Origin: Paenibacillus sp. 1781tsa1
GTDB lineage: Bacteria > Bacillota > Bacilli > Paenibacillales > Paenibacillaceae
NCBI RefSeq assembly: GCF_024159265.1
Contig: NZ_JAMYWY010000001.1
Location: 5,394,001-5,458,000, forward strand
DNA length: 64,000 nucleotides
Reading direction: 5' to 3'
The stretch's first letter is position 1, and each line of letters begins with the position of its first letter. Under the pieces are notes generated by a model that worked only from the letters and a program-made list of their open reading frames with translations, did no database searches and was not told the DNA's origin. Shown here piece after piece: positions 52,384 to 60,942 of the stretch. The position numbers and the translations under genes are program-made.

Positions 52384-53652
52384 CTATTGTTTCAGCATCC
52401 ACTTCAGCAGATCAGGCATGCTCGCCCACAGACGGGAATGCATAATGACATATTCGATCGCTTCGTTGGAATCGCCCATTCCGACAAAATCAGGGAGGTT
52501 ATGCGGCAGGCGTTTCAAACCCAGCAGGTAATCCGGCACATGTTTGTTCATCCCCCGAGCCACTCGGTACAGCATTTTGAGCTGGGAAGTGATTCCATTC
52601 TTCTTATACTCCAGAATGATCTGGTCATAGGCAAAGGCAGTTGAGGCGCCACCTTTTCCATACTTCGTCATCAATTGTTCTGCCTGCTCCAATTGGTTGC
52701 TGTACAAATATACAGCAGCGAGCAGGTAACGTGCACCGGTATTGTCTTCCGTATTAAGTTCCAGCATATGCTCCAGGGTTTGTGCCGCTTCTTGGTTATC
52801 TCCACCAAACCAGCAAGATTCCGCGTAGCTTTTGCATATCCGGATATATGGCCGAGTCTCTTGAAGCCCCCAGAAGTCCCCTTTGTTCTTCTCAAAAAAC
52901 AGTTCACCCAGTTCGCGTTCACCAGCAGCGATTCCGGCCTTGAGGTAAGCCCGTGCATCTGACTCATTGTCCGATTCCTCAGCCAGAATAAGATATGCAT
53001 CCGAGCTGTCGGGATACACCTCCAGCACTGTTTTCGCCAGTTGTATTCTGCGTTTGGCAGAACTGGCTTCCCGCGCCTTATGTAGCAGAGCCTCCGCTTT
53101 GTCCTTCGGTGTGCCTGGACCGTTCAGCACCATTAGCTCGTCCGTTTCGCCGCCCATTCCGTATTCTTCAATGTAACTGAACATCTCATTGACCTTCCGG
53201 GAGATCGTACCTGTCGTCACCTCATATTTAGTGGCCATTTCAGCTTTTGAGACATTGAAGCCGTATTCCTCGGACAGCAAATACTCAATTGCAGCACAGA
53301 AGGAGCCTGTCTTCTTCACAGTGGGGCGAGTCTGGCGTGAATAACCATTCCATAACATCAGAGCTTCCAAAATGAGCTCTCCCTCGTATTGATTCCGCAT
53401 GTTCTCAATTAGCTCCAGGGCCAGCTGTTCGTGAGCCGGATGTTCCCATTTCAGTTCTTCCGTTACCATCCTATTCAGTTTGGTCAGAGTCAGCTTACTC
53501 TCAGGCTGAACTGTAGCTTCTTGGACAGGCTGCTCCGTTGATATCAGGCGCAGTATAGATTCTGCGGGTGAGGACTCCTTATTCAGACAGCATTTCTTAT
53601 ATTTTTTCCCGCTTCCGCAAGGGCATAACTCATTTCTTCCAACCTTACTCAA
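52384..53652 (-). CDS. SEC-C metal-binding motif protein with TPR-like body
   Basis: 422 residues. The SEC-C zinc motif is at the very N terminus (VGRNELCPCGSGKKYKKCCL), the same module that ends SecA. A putative helix-turn-helix (KYEVTTGTISRKVNEMF) follows near residue 155, and the rest is alpha-helical and TPR-like (about 200-400). Starts with TTG at 53652 after AAGGGGGAATTAG. Function unknown; SEC-C proteins often bind nucleic acids or partner proteins. Confidence 0.85.
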   Translation of the reverse strand: MSKVGRNELCPCGSGKKYKKCCLNKESSPAESILRLISTEQPVQEATVQPESKLTLTKLNRMVTEELKWEHPAHEQLALELIENMRNQYEGELILEALMLWNGYSRQTRPTVKKTGSFCAAIEYLLSEEYGFNVSKAEMATKYEVTTGTISRKVNEMFSYIEEYGMGGETDELMVLNGPGTPKDKAEALLHKAREASSAKRRIQLAKTVLEVYPDSSDAYLILAEESDNESDARAYLKAGIAAGERELGELFFEKNKGDFWGLQETRPYIRICKSYAESCWFGGDNQEAAQTLEHMLELNTEDNTGARYLLAAVYLYSNQLEQAEQLMTKYGKGGASTAFAYDQIILEYKKNGITSQLKMLYRVARGMNKHVPDYLLGLKRLPHNLPDFVGMGDSNEAIEYVIMHSRLWASMPDLLKWMLKQ

Positions 53653-54253
53653 AACTAATTCCCCCTTAAATCTGTCACTAGCCAGTTGTATGAGAACACA
53701 GTTGCATTAACATTTAGGTGCCATTTCTCGTACCAGGCATTCTATATAACTTGCAGTTTCCAGCGAGCAAGCAGAACGGCTACCCCGCCCTTGTATAAGG
53801 ACGGGGGGCGTTTCTACGAGTATTAGAAGGATTTAAGACTAACCTGAAACTCCTTTTATACTGTTCATGTGGAATAAGACGGATCTCTCTGGCGATGTGT
53901 TCCTCATACACGCTATCGTTGGATTGCATTCGCCTGAGCCCAAACGTTAAATGCTTGATGTACCATCCAATGAAGCTTAACTATGAAACAACTGGCTTTA
54001 ATATATTCGAATCCATTCCTCTATTCTAGCAAAATTTATATAAAGGGGTAAGCTTTACACAAAACATATACATTTTCACCCCAAAAAAATAGCCTGCACA
54101 CGGTGTGCAGGCTCAAAAGATATATAAAAAAAGGGGGTCATGTGTGTTATTATAAGCCCACTATGTTAAAGGCTTATGTAACTAATATTACAGTAATATT
54201 ACAAAAATGATAGCGCTTTATATTTTACTTTTTTTATATATTTATAATTAAAA
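53653..54253. other. Intergenic between the SEC-C gene and the general stress protein gene
   Basis: About 600 bp. A C-rich hairpin CCCCGCCCTT...AAGGACGGGG (53783-53806) and a region 53880-53990 with nested self-complementary stems (TTGGAT/ATCCAA, GCATT/AATGC, GTGT/ACAC) suggest structure. An AT-rich stretch at 54130-54253 has the palindrome TAATATTA-CAG-TAATATTA (54183-54201). No gene or known RNA was recognised. Confidence 0.5.
54091..54113 (-). terminator. Strong intergenic terminator without an assigned gene
   Basis: AGCCTGCACA CGG TGTGCAGGCT, a perfect 10-bp stem, followed on the minus strand by ATTTTTTT. The stress gene to the right already has its own terminator at 54254-54297. Confidence 0.75.
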
Positions 54254-54297
54254 GCCCTTGCACATTGCTCGACTCTGTAGTCAAGCAGTGCAAGGGC
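54254..54297 (-). terminator. Terminator of the general stress protein gene
   Basis: GCCCTTGCAC pairs with GTGCAAGGGC and GCTCGACT with AGTCAAGC; minus tail TTTTAATT. Confidence 0.8.
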
Positions 54298-54314
54298 AAA
54301 GAGGTATCTACACG

Positions 54315-54761
54315 TTAATTCAAATCTTCCACATAGGCATGGTTGGAACGAAGCTTATGAACAATTTCGTCATAATCCTCATCCCTTACTTTGGCAGACA
54401 GAACATAGTGCAGATCATCATAATCGGCCGAAGACACGTCCGCCGCATGCATCAGGTCTCCATCCTCATTCACTCTGTCACGAGAATCACGATCTGCATC
54501 ACGATCCACATTGGCTACCACGGGGATCACATTTTCACTTGCTGGAACGCCTGGGGCTGCGCCTACACCCATTGCTCCGTTAGTGCCTACACCACCCGCA
54601 GTATTATATGGCACCAGTGGTACCATAACACGCGTGTCTCTACCTATCGCACTATCGAGTTGACCTACTTCCAAATGCTCTGTACGGAACGTCTGAAGTG
54701 AAGTTCTTGCTCCCTCCGCCTCGTCTTCGGTTCGAAAATACGCCTGAATATGTTTTGTCAT
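54315..54761 (-). CDS. General stress protein (YflT/17M-like fold)
   Basis: 148 residues, hydrophilic, no membrane segment. Two beta-alpha-beta halves flank a Gly-rich, Ala-rich linker (about 50-75); the N-terminal HIQAYFRTEDEAEGARTSLQTF fits the 17M-like domain of stress proteins. The role is unknown. ATG 54761 has GGAGGG eight bases upstream, while the open frame runs to 54815. An inverted repeat in the 5' flank (CGTGA...TCACG) is noted. Confidence 0.7.
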   Translation of the reverse strand: MTKHIQAYFRTEDEAEGARTSLQTFRTEHLEVGQLDSAIGRDTRVMVPLVPYNTAGGVGTNGAMGVGAAPGVPASENVIPVVANVDRDADRDSRDRVNEDGDLMHAADVSSADYDDLHYVLSAKVRDEDYDEIVHKLRSNHAYVEDLN

Positions 54762-54867
54762 GTCAAACCCTCCTTTTTCGGAATGAAATGCAAACGTGAA
54801 GTTTATAAACGTCACGATGTAACGTAGTTAAAATACATCAATGTATGTCAGTTAAAACTGGGTGAAG

Positions 54868-55374
54868 TTAAATCACTTTTAGCAGTTCACGTACAAACGC
54901 TGGCTCATCATCAGGCGTGCGAGATGTAATATAGTTTCCATCCACAACAGCCTCATGATCCTTGAACTCTGCTCCTGCGTTTACCATGTCATCCTTAAGT
55001 GGTGGATAGGATGTAATGGTACGGCCTTTCAACAGACCGGCACTAGCCAAAATCTGTGGACCATGGCAAATCGCTGCGATTGGTTTCTTCGCACTGTTGA
55101 TCTCGGTGACAAACTTCAAGATGTGCGCATCACTTCGCAAATTCTCAGGGGATGATCCACCAGGAATCACGACTGCATCATACTCTGAAGCGGATGCATC
55201 AGCGATTGCCTTATCTGTGGTATAGGAGGCCTTTCCTCCTTTACCTTTAAGGGTCTCACCGGCTTTTAATCCGATAATCTCCACTTCATGTCCAGCTTTT
55301 TTTACTTCGTCATACGGGACCTGCATCTCCGAATCTTCAAAGTCATTCGCCAATAAAAAAGCAACTTTACTCAT
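54868..55374 (-). CDS. DJ-1/PfpI family protein (general stress, type 1 glutamine amidotransferase-like)
   Basis: 168 residues. The nucleophile elbow is AAICHGPQILASAG (Cys, His), with an acidic partner in the N-terminal strand (NDFEDSEMQVPYDEV). ITSRTPDDEPAFVRELL is the family tail. B. subtilis YfkM (stress protein 18) and YraA are relatives; proposed roles are glyoxalase III, deglycase or chaperone. AAGGAG lies before ATG 55374. Confidence 0.92.
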   Translation of the reverse strand: MSKVAFLLANDFEDSEMQVPYDEVKKAGHEVEIIGLKAGETLKGKGGKASYTTDKAIADASASEYDAVVIPGGSSPENLRSDAHILKFVTEINSAKKPIAAICHGPQILASAGLLKGRTITSYPPLKDDMVNAGAEFKDHEAVVDGNYITSRTPDDEPAFVRELLKVI

Positions 55375-55553
55375 AACGTATGTTCTCCTTTCCGTGTTCG
55401 AACTTTCTTTATGAATCGGGCCTTGCAGTACATTGGCACTTCATTGTGCCTCGTTTTGTTATTACCCTCACCAGAGCAATTTATAACAATTCGATGTAAT
55501 TTCATTTTGTGACCAAGTTGTCAAACAAATACTTAGAAGGATCAACTCATGAC

Positions 55554-55592
55554 AAAAAGCCCTGATTCCGTAAGGAATCAGGACTTTTTCAG
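55554..55592. terminator. Bidirectional terminator
   Basis: AAAAAGCCCTGATTCC pairs with GGAATCAGGACTTTTT, with A and T runs. It would end the small ORF at 55642. Confidence 0.8.
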
Positions 55593-55641
55593 AATCTGTA
55601 TAATCCAAATTTCAGATGTTTCAATACACATGTGTAAACAT

Positions 55642-55809
55642 TCAAGATCGCGGAAGATGACTCTGTTTCCCTTTGTCGGAATCCTCAAGTGCCCAGATCG
55701 TTGCAACACACTCAGCAGCCGCACGGGCAAGATGCAATGATTCATACAGGTTGCCAGGGAGTAACAAGGGTTCTGTACGGATACGTGTTTCTTTCGCAGA
55801 TTGGCGCAT
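55642..55809 (-). CDS. Small ORF, 55 residues, unknown function
   Basis: Starts ATG 55809, ends TGA 55642. The middle GNLYESLHLARAAAECVATI is amphipathic, the tail is charged (EDSDKGKQSHLP). AAAGGAG lies upstream but at 13 bases, longer than usual. The 55554-55592 terminator follows about 50 nt after the stop. It lies between dtd and the DJ-1 gene on the same strand. Coding is plausible, not proven; I do not recognise a family. Confidence 0.5.
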   Translation of the reverse strand: MRQSAKETRIRTEPLLLPGNLYESLHLARAAAECVATIWALEDSDKGKQSHLPRS

Positions 55810-55885
55810 AATTGGATGGATACTCCTTTGATCATGAAATAGTCATCAACGAATTATCCTTCATTATGGCCTGATCCCGAAGAAA

Positions 55886-56347
55886 TTATGCACGTGGTTC
55901 CTGACGAACCGGACTTTCAAGCATCAAAGTCACAGGTCCCCAATTGGTAAATGTTACATCCATCATTGCTCCGAAACGACCGGTTTCAACTTGGATACCT
56001 TTATCCCGTAAAAGTTGATTAAACGTTTCATATAACAATTCTGCCGCTTCAGGCCGGGCCGCAGCCGCAAAGCTCGGACGCTTTCCTTTGCGACAATCCC
56101 CATACAGGGTGAACTGGGAAACAGACAATACAGCACCGCCTACATCAAGCAGGCTGAGATTCATCTTCTCCTGATCATCTTCAAATATCCGTAACCCGCT
56201 AATTTTGTCAGCCAGATACTGAGCATCCTTCTCGGTGTCCTCATGGGTAATGCCCACGAGCAGCATTAATCCGGATTCGATCTTACCGGTAAGCTCGTCT
56301 CCCACGGTCACCTGAGCCTCTTTACAGCGTTGTACAAGCACCCTCAT
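55886..56347 (-). CDS. dtd: D-aminoacyl-tRNA deacylase
   Basis: Removes D-amino acids (and Gly from tRNA-Ala) from tRNA. 153 residues. Hallmarks SQFTLYGDCRKGKRPSF and TNWGPVTLMLES (the GP cross-subunit motif). ATG 56347 follows AAGGAG and lies 12 nt after relA; the order relA-dtd is conserved. Cytosolic dimer. Confidence 0.96.
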   Translation of the reverse strand: MRVLVQRCKEAQVTVGDELTGKIESGLMLLVGITHEDTEKDAQYLADKISGLRIFEDDQEKMNLSLLDVGGAVLSVSQFTLYGDCRKGKRPSFAAAARPEAAELLYETFNQLLRDKGIQVETGRFGAMMDVTFTNWGPVTLMLESPVRQEPRA

Positions 56348-56359
56348 CTTACAGGCTCC

Positions 56360-58537
56360 TTACTGCATAATCCGATGCACCGAATAGACATCTTTCACTC
56401 GTTTGATCCGATCTACAACGGATTGCAGATGATCCGTATTACGAATCAGAATTGTGACGTGCACCAATGCTAATTTATTTTTATCTGTCCGTCCGGTAAC
56501 GGCAGAAATATTGGTTTTACTTTCCGATACAGCCTGAAGTACCTCGTTAAGCAAGCCATTCCGATCATGGCCCGTAATCTCAATATCCACACTGTAACTC
56601 GCTTCGATATTCTCTTCCCACTCGACCTCAATCACACGTGCTGCTTCTTCTCCGTCTGCACTTGTCGGAATATTCGGACAGTCACTACGGTGCACGGAAA
56701 CGCCGCGTCCGCGTGTAACGTATCCGATAATGTCATCCCCAGGCACAGGATTACAGCATCGTGCAAATCGAACAAGCAGATTATCGATGCCCTTGACACG
56801 AATGCCGTTGGTTGGTCGATTTCTCCGTTCAGGTGCAGGTTTCAGCTCGCGCATCTCGGAATTTAATTCCAGCAAACTGGACTCTTCCTGCTCTTTGCGC
56901 AGTTTTTCAGTTGCTTTGGTTACGATCTGTGCAGCAGTGATCCCACCGAAGCCAACAGCTGCAAGCATGTCGTCAATATCGTTAAACGCATATTTTTTGG
57001 CAGCTTCCATCAACTTGTCATCCGTCATCCACGCAGAAGGATCAAGCCCCATGCGTTTCAGTTCACGCTCACAGCTCTCCCGACCTTTTTCAACGTTTTC
57101 TTCACGGCGTTCCTTCTTGAACCATTGTTTGATCTTCGCTCGTGCATGAGAAGATTTTGCAATTTTCAGCCAGTCCTGGCTCGGTCCGTAAGAATGTTTG
57201 GACGTCAAAATTTCGATGATATCGCCTGTCTTCAGATGATAATCGAGCGGAACAATTCGACCATTCACTTTGGCACCAATGGTCCGATTACCAACCTCTG
57301 TATGGATTCGATAAGCAAAATCTAAAGGAACAGAGCCAATTGGCAATTCGATGACTTCTCCTTTTGGTGTAAATACAAATACCAGATCTGAGAAGAAATC
57401 CATTTTGAGTGACTCTACAAATTCTGATGCATCCTGTGCTTCGTTTTGAAGTTCAAGAATTTCACGGAAGAATGTAATCTTATCTTCAAAATGATTTCCG
57501 TTCGCAGCGCCTTCTTTGTAGGCCCAGTGGGCAGCAATACCAAATTCAGCAGTCCGGTGCATATCCCATGTCCGGATCTGTACTTCCGTTGGTTCGCCAT
57601 TGGGACCAACTACCGTTGTATGCAGCGATTGATACATATTAGCCTTCGGCATCGCAATGTAGTCTTTAAAGCGTCCAGGCATCGGTTTCCATAGTGTGTG
57701 TATAATTCCCAAGGTAGCATAACAATCCTTGATATTATCCACAATAATACGAATAGCAAGCAGATCGTAAATTTCATTAAACTGCTTGTTCTTGGTGGTC
57801 ATTTTCTTGAACACGCTGTAGATATGTTTCGGGCGGCCCGAAAGGTCTGCCTGAATACCCATCTCATCGAGCTTGTTCGTAATTCCATCCATAACCGTAT
57901 CAATATATTGCTCACGTTCCGCACGCTTTTTGTGCATCAGGTTCGCAATGCGGTAATATTGCTGCGGATTCAAATAACGGAGGGCGATGTCCTCCATTTC
58001 CCATTTGATCGCAGAGATACCCAAGCGGTTGGCAATCGGACAGAAAATCTCCAGCGTCTCATATGAAATCCGGCGCTGGCTTTCTTCCGACTGAAACTTG
58101 AGTGTCCGCATATTATGCAGACGGTCAGCCAATTTAATCACGATGACACGGATGTCCTGCGCCATGGCGATGAACATTTTGCGGTAGTTCTCGTTCTGCT
58201 GTTCTTCCTTGGAGCGGAACTGAATACGTTCCAGCTTCGTCAAGCCGTCAACAAGCATGGCACACGTATTGCCGAAATGATTGCGGATCTCTTCAAGTGA
58301 GACCGTAGTATCCTCTACTACATCATGAAGAAGCGCTGCTATTATGGAGATGGTGTCCATCTGCATGTTCACAACAATGTCGGCAACCGCAAGCGGATGC
58401 AGAATATACGGTTCTCCCGATTTTCGCGTCTGTCCATGGTGGGCCTGATCAGCAAATTCGTAAGCTTCTCGTATGCGCACCAGATCGGGTTCTTTGATAT
58501 ATGCCCCGGCCTTCTCGAGTAATTGCTCTATGCCCAT
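56360..58537 (-). CDS. relA: Bifunctional (p)ppGpp synthetase/hydrolase Rel
   Basis: 725 residues. HD hydrolase domain (about 25-200; HD is H71-D72 in ALLHDVVEDT), synthetase domain (about 240-350, with AMPKANMYQSLHT), TGS (about 390-450), a zinc-finger-like region ending in FARCCNPVPGDDIIGYVTRG, and a C-terminal ACT domain. Both catalytic halves look intact. In B. subtilis relA-dtd follow apt and recJ; here a uracil permease on the other strand separates relA from apt. Confidence 0.97.
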   Translation of the reverse strand: MGIEQLLEKAGAYIKEPDLVRIREAYEFADQAHHGQTRKSGEPYILHPLAVADIVVNMQMDTISIIAALLHDVVEDTTVSLEEIRNHFGNTCAMLVDGLTKLERIQFRSKEEQQNENYRKMFIAMAQDIRVIVIKLADRLHNMRTLKFQSEESQRRISYETLEIFCPIANRLGISAIKWEMEDIALRYLNPQQYYRIANLMHKKRAEREQYIDTVMDGITNKLDEMGIQADLSGRPKHIYSVFKKMTTKNKQFNEIYDLLAIRIIVDNIKDCYATLGIIHTLWKPMPGRFKDYIAMPKANMYQSLHTTVVGPNGEPTEVQIRTWDMHRTAEFGIAAHWAYKEGAANGNHFEDKITFFREILELQNEAQDASEFVESLKMDFFSDLVFVFTPKGEVIELPIGSVPLDFAYRIHTEVGNRTIGAKVNGRIVPLDYHLKTGDIIEILTSKHSYGPSQDWLKIAKSSHARAKIKQWFKKERREENVEKGRESCERELKRMGLDPSAWMTDDKLMEAAKKYAFNDIDDMLAAVGFGGITAAQIVTKATEKLRKEQEESSLLELNSEMRELKPAPERRNRPTNGIRVKGIDNLLVRFARCCNPVPGDDIIGYVTRGRGVSVHRSDCPNIPTSADGEEAARVIEVEWEENIEASYSVDIEITGHDRNGLLNEVLQAVSESKTNISAVTGRTDKNKLALVHVTILIRNTDHLQSVVDRIKRVKDVYSVHRIMQ

Positions 58538-58911
58538 TCTGATCTGTTCCGTGTCCTTTCTATACCAAATGGAACCCGTGACATTGCTGCAACACAGGTT
58601 CCCCGTAAAAGTAATTTCCTATAATTATGACGCTTCGCCCGTTTCCCGTCAACTGCTGACGAATAAGAGCGCTTATCCAATTTTTATATTGGTGATCTGT
58701 ATTACTGTTAACCCGTTTCCCTATGCTTCACAGGGGATTGAATGTATTTCTTTATTTCTTATGTATTATTGCCGTTATTTGCTGAAATAGAAGGAAAATT
58801 CATGAAAATATAAATTCCATCGCTCTGCTACGTCAAAAATGTTATTGCTTAATTAAGAGAAACTCTGTAATCTATTGAAAGTTTGTGTTTCGGAAAAGGA
58901 GATGAAATTCA
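58538..58911 (+). other. Intergenic between relA and the uracil permease gene
   Basis: 374 bp, AT-rich, divergent control region. No PyrR-binding loop or purine/pyrimidine riboswitch seen. AAAGGAGATG just before 58912 is the ribosome site of the permease. A weak TTGCTT-17-TAATCT pair ends about 35 bp before the start codon. No other gene was found. Confidence 0.55.
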
Positions 58912-60228
58912 TTGCAACGCGAAATTCAGGTTAATCAAAAGATGCCACTTGGCTCAGGTTCACTGCTTAGCCTTCAGCATTTGTTCGCCATGTTTGGCAG
59001 TACGGTGCTTGTACCAAACCTGTTCGGTGTCGATCCAAGTATGATCCTGCTGATGAACGGAATTGGAACATTGTTATACATACTGATGTGTAAAGGAAAG
59101 ATCCCAGCATATCTGGGTTCCAGTTTTGCCTTTATTGCTCCTGTTACTTCAGTATTGAAAACACATCCAGATAACGGCTACTCCATGGCACTCGGAGCTT
59201 TTATCATTACAGGACTTGTGTTCTGCCTCGTGGCTCTTATTATCAAATATGCTGGAACAGGATGGATCAACGTAGTATTCCCACCAGCGGTTATGGGTGC
59301 CATCGTTGCTCTGATCGGTCTGGAGCTTGTACCCGTGGCTGCCGGAATGGCAGGTCTGATTAATCCCGATGTCCTTAAATATCCCAACTGGGCACCTCAA
59401 GCCAAGCCAATTATTTTGTCCATGGTCACATTGGGTATCACTGTCATTGGGGCCGTAACGTTCCGTGGATTCCCCAAAATCATTCATATTCTAATCGGTA
59501 TTGTAGTCGGTTATATTCTTGGCTACTCAATGGGTCTGGTTGATAAACAAGCAATTGGAAACGCAGATTTCATCTCACTGCCAACCGTAACAACACCTAC
59601 ATTCGACTGGTCCGTTATTTTCACCATTTTACCTGTAGCACTCGTGGTTATTGTAGAACATATTGGACATTTGCTTGTAACGAGCAGCATTGTGGGTAAA
59701 GATCTTTCGAAAGACCCTGGTCTTCATCGTTCCCTGCTTGGTAACGGGGTCTCCACCATTCTTTCCGGGTTTGTAGGATCTACTCCCAATACAACCTACG
59801 GTGAGAATATCGGTGTTATGGCACTGACTCGCGTATACTCCACATATGTCATTGGAGGCGCAGCGGTTATTGCAATCGTACTCTCCTTCTCAGGAACATT
59901 CTCGGCGCTTGTAGCCAACATTCCTGTGCCTGTTATGGGTGGGGTATCACTACTTCTGTTCGGGGTTATTGCAGCATCCGGTCTGCGTATTCTGGTTGAA
60001 CAGAAAGTCGATTTTGCCAAACCAACCAATTTACTGCTTACTACACTTGTACTGGTCATCGGACTAAGTGGTACAGAAGTTACTTTCTATGGGGTTCATC
60101 TAAAAGGGATGGCACTGGCAACCATTGTCGGAATCCTGATGAGCTTGTTGTTCAAACTGTTTGAAGTACTAGGCTGGTTGAATGATGATTCGCAGAAACA
60201 GCCTATCACTGAAAAAACGCCTGATTAA
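58912..60228 (+). CDS. Uracil permease (NCS2 / UraA-PyrP type)
   Basis: 438 residues, about 14 membrane segments. The N-terminal LQHLFAMFGSTVLVPNLFG, the SFAFIAP stretch, VVIVEHIGHLLVTSSIVG (transport Glu) and NTTYGENIGVMALTRV are the usual UraA signature. Imports uracil with a proton. Start is TTG 58912, ten bases after AAGGAG; the nearer ATG is out of frame. Inserted between relA and apt, opposite strand. Confidence 0.94.
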   Translation: MQREIQVNQKMPLGSGSLLSLQHLFAMFGSTVLVPNLFGVDPSMILLMNGIGTLLYILMCKGKIPAYLGSSFAFIAPVTSVLKTHPDNGYSMALGAFIITGLVFCLVALIIKYAGTGWINVVFPPAVMGAIVALIGLELVPVAAGMAGLINPDVLKYPNWAPQAKPIILSMVTLGITVIGAVTFRGFPKIIHILIGIVVGYILGYSMGLVDKQAIGNADFISLPTVTTPTFDWSVIFTILPVALVVIVEHIGHLLVTSSIVGKDLSKDPGLHRSLLGNGVSTILSGFVGSTPNTTYGENIGVMALTRVYSTYVIGGAAVIAIVLSFSGTFSALVANIPVPVMGGVSLLLFGVIAASGLRILVEQKVDFAKPTNLLLTTLVLVIGLSGTEVTFYGVHLKGMALATIVGILMSLLFKLFEVLGWLNDDSQKQPITEKTPD

Positions 60229-60251
60229 TTTCACCGTATCATATATAAATC

Positions 60252-60302
60252 AAAAAATCCTGTTCTATCCAACCGTTGAGGTTGGATAGAACAGGATTTT
60301 TT
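60252..60302. terminator. Very long perfect terminator between the uracil permease and apt
   Basis: A stem of about 22 bp (AAAAAATCCTGTTCTATCC pairing with GGATAGAACAGGATTTTTT), loop GTTGA; works on both strands. Confidence 0.92.
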
Positions 60303-60389
60303 ATAATCATTAATGCTGTATATTATTTCCCGGGAAAAGGGAAAAGCAATTCAGGTTTTAATCACAACACTCCAAGTGGAGATTTAAAC

Positions 60390-60905
60390 TTAGTAGTTCA
60401 TCAATGTGAATACATCGATTTTTTCAGGCAATTTAGAGCGACCATTCAGATCAGACAGCTCGATCAGGAAGGCAGCACCGACAACGTTCCCACCCAATTG
60501 TTCAATCAAGTTGATGGAAGTTGCAATCGTTCCACCCGTTGCGAGCAGATCATCTGCGATCAGGACATTTTGACCTTTCTCAATCGCATCTGTGTGCATC
60601 GCAAGTGTATCCTTGCCATATTCGAGATCATAACCGACTTCAATCGTCTCTCCAGGCAGTTTTCCACTTTTGCGAATCGGAGCAAAACCGACACCAAGAG
60701 CGTACGCCAGAGGGGCGCCCACAACGAATCCACGTGCTTCAGGTCCAGCAATGACATCAATTTTGAGATCAGAAACCATCACTTTCAATTCATTGATCGC
60801 ATTGCGGTACATTTCTCCATCTTTCAACAATGTCGTAATGTCCTTAAAGCTGATTCCCGGTTGTGGAAAGTCAGGAATGACACGAATATAATCTTTAAAA
60901 TCCAA
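60390..60905 (-). CDS. apt: Adenine phosphoribosyltransferase
   Basis: Salvages adenine with PRPP to AMP. 171 residues. The PRPP loop VLIADDLLATGGTIATS and the N-terminal IRVIPDFPQPGISFKDITTLL are diagnostic. TTG start at 60905 with GGAGGAG upstream. Follows recJ by 37 nt, as in B. subtilis. Confidence 0.97.
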   Translation of the reverse strand: MDFKDYIRVIPDFPQPGISFKDITTLLKDGEMYRNAINELKVMVSDLKIDVIAGPEARGFVVGAPLAYALGVGFAPIRKSGKLPGETIEVGYDLEYGKDTLAMHTDAIEKGQNVLIADDLLATGGTIATSINLIEQLGGNVVGAAFLIELSDLNGRSKLPEKIDVFTLMNY

Positions 60906-60942
60906 AATAATCTCCTCCTAAAATAAATACACAAACTTCCAT

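Noticed and set aside
52327..52644. Plus-strand frame starting in the 3' flank of the SEC-C gene
   Set aside because: Mostly antisense to a well-supported gene; no homology recognised.
58538..58911. PyrR attenuator upstream of the uracil permease
   Set aside because: No PyrR binding-loop consensus found; region is AT-rich and lacks paired terminator forms.
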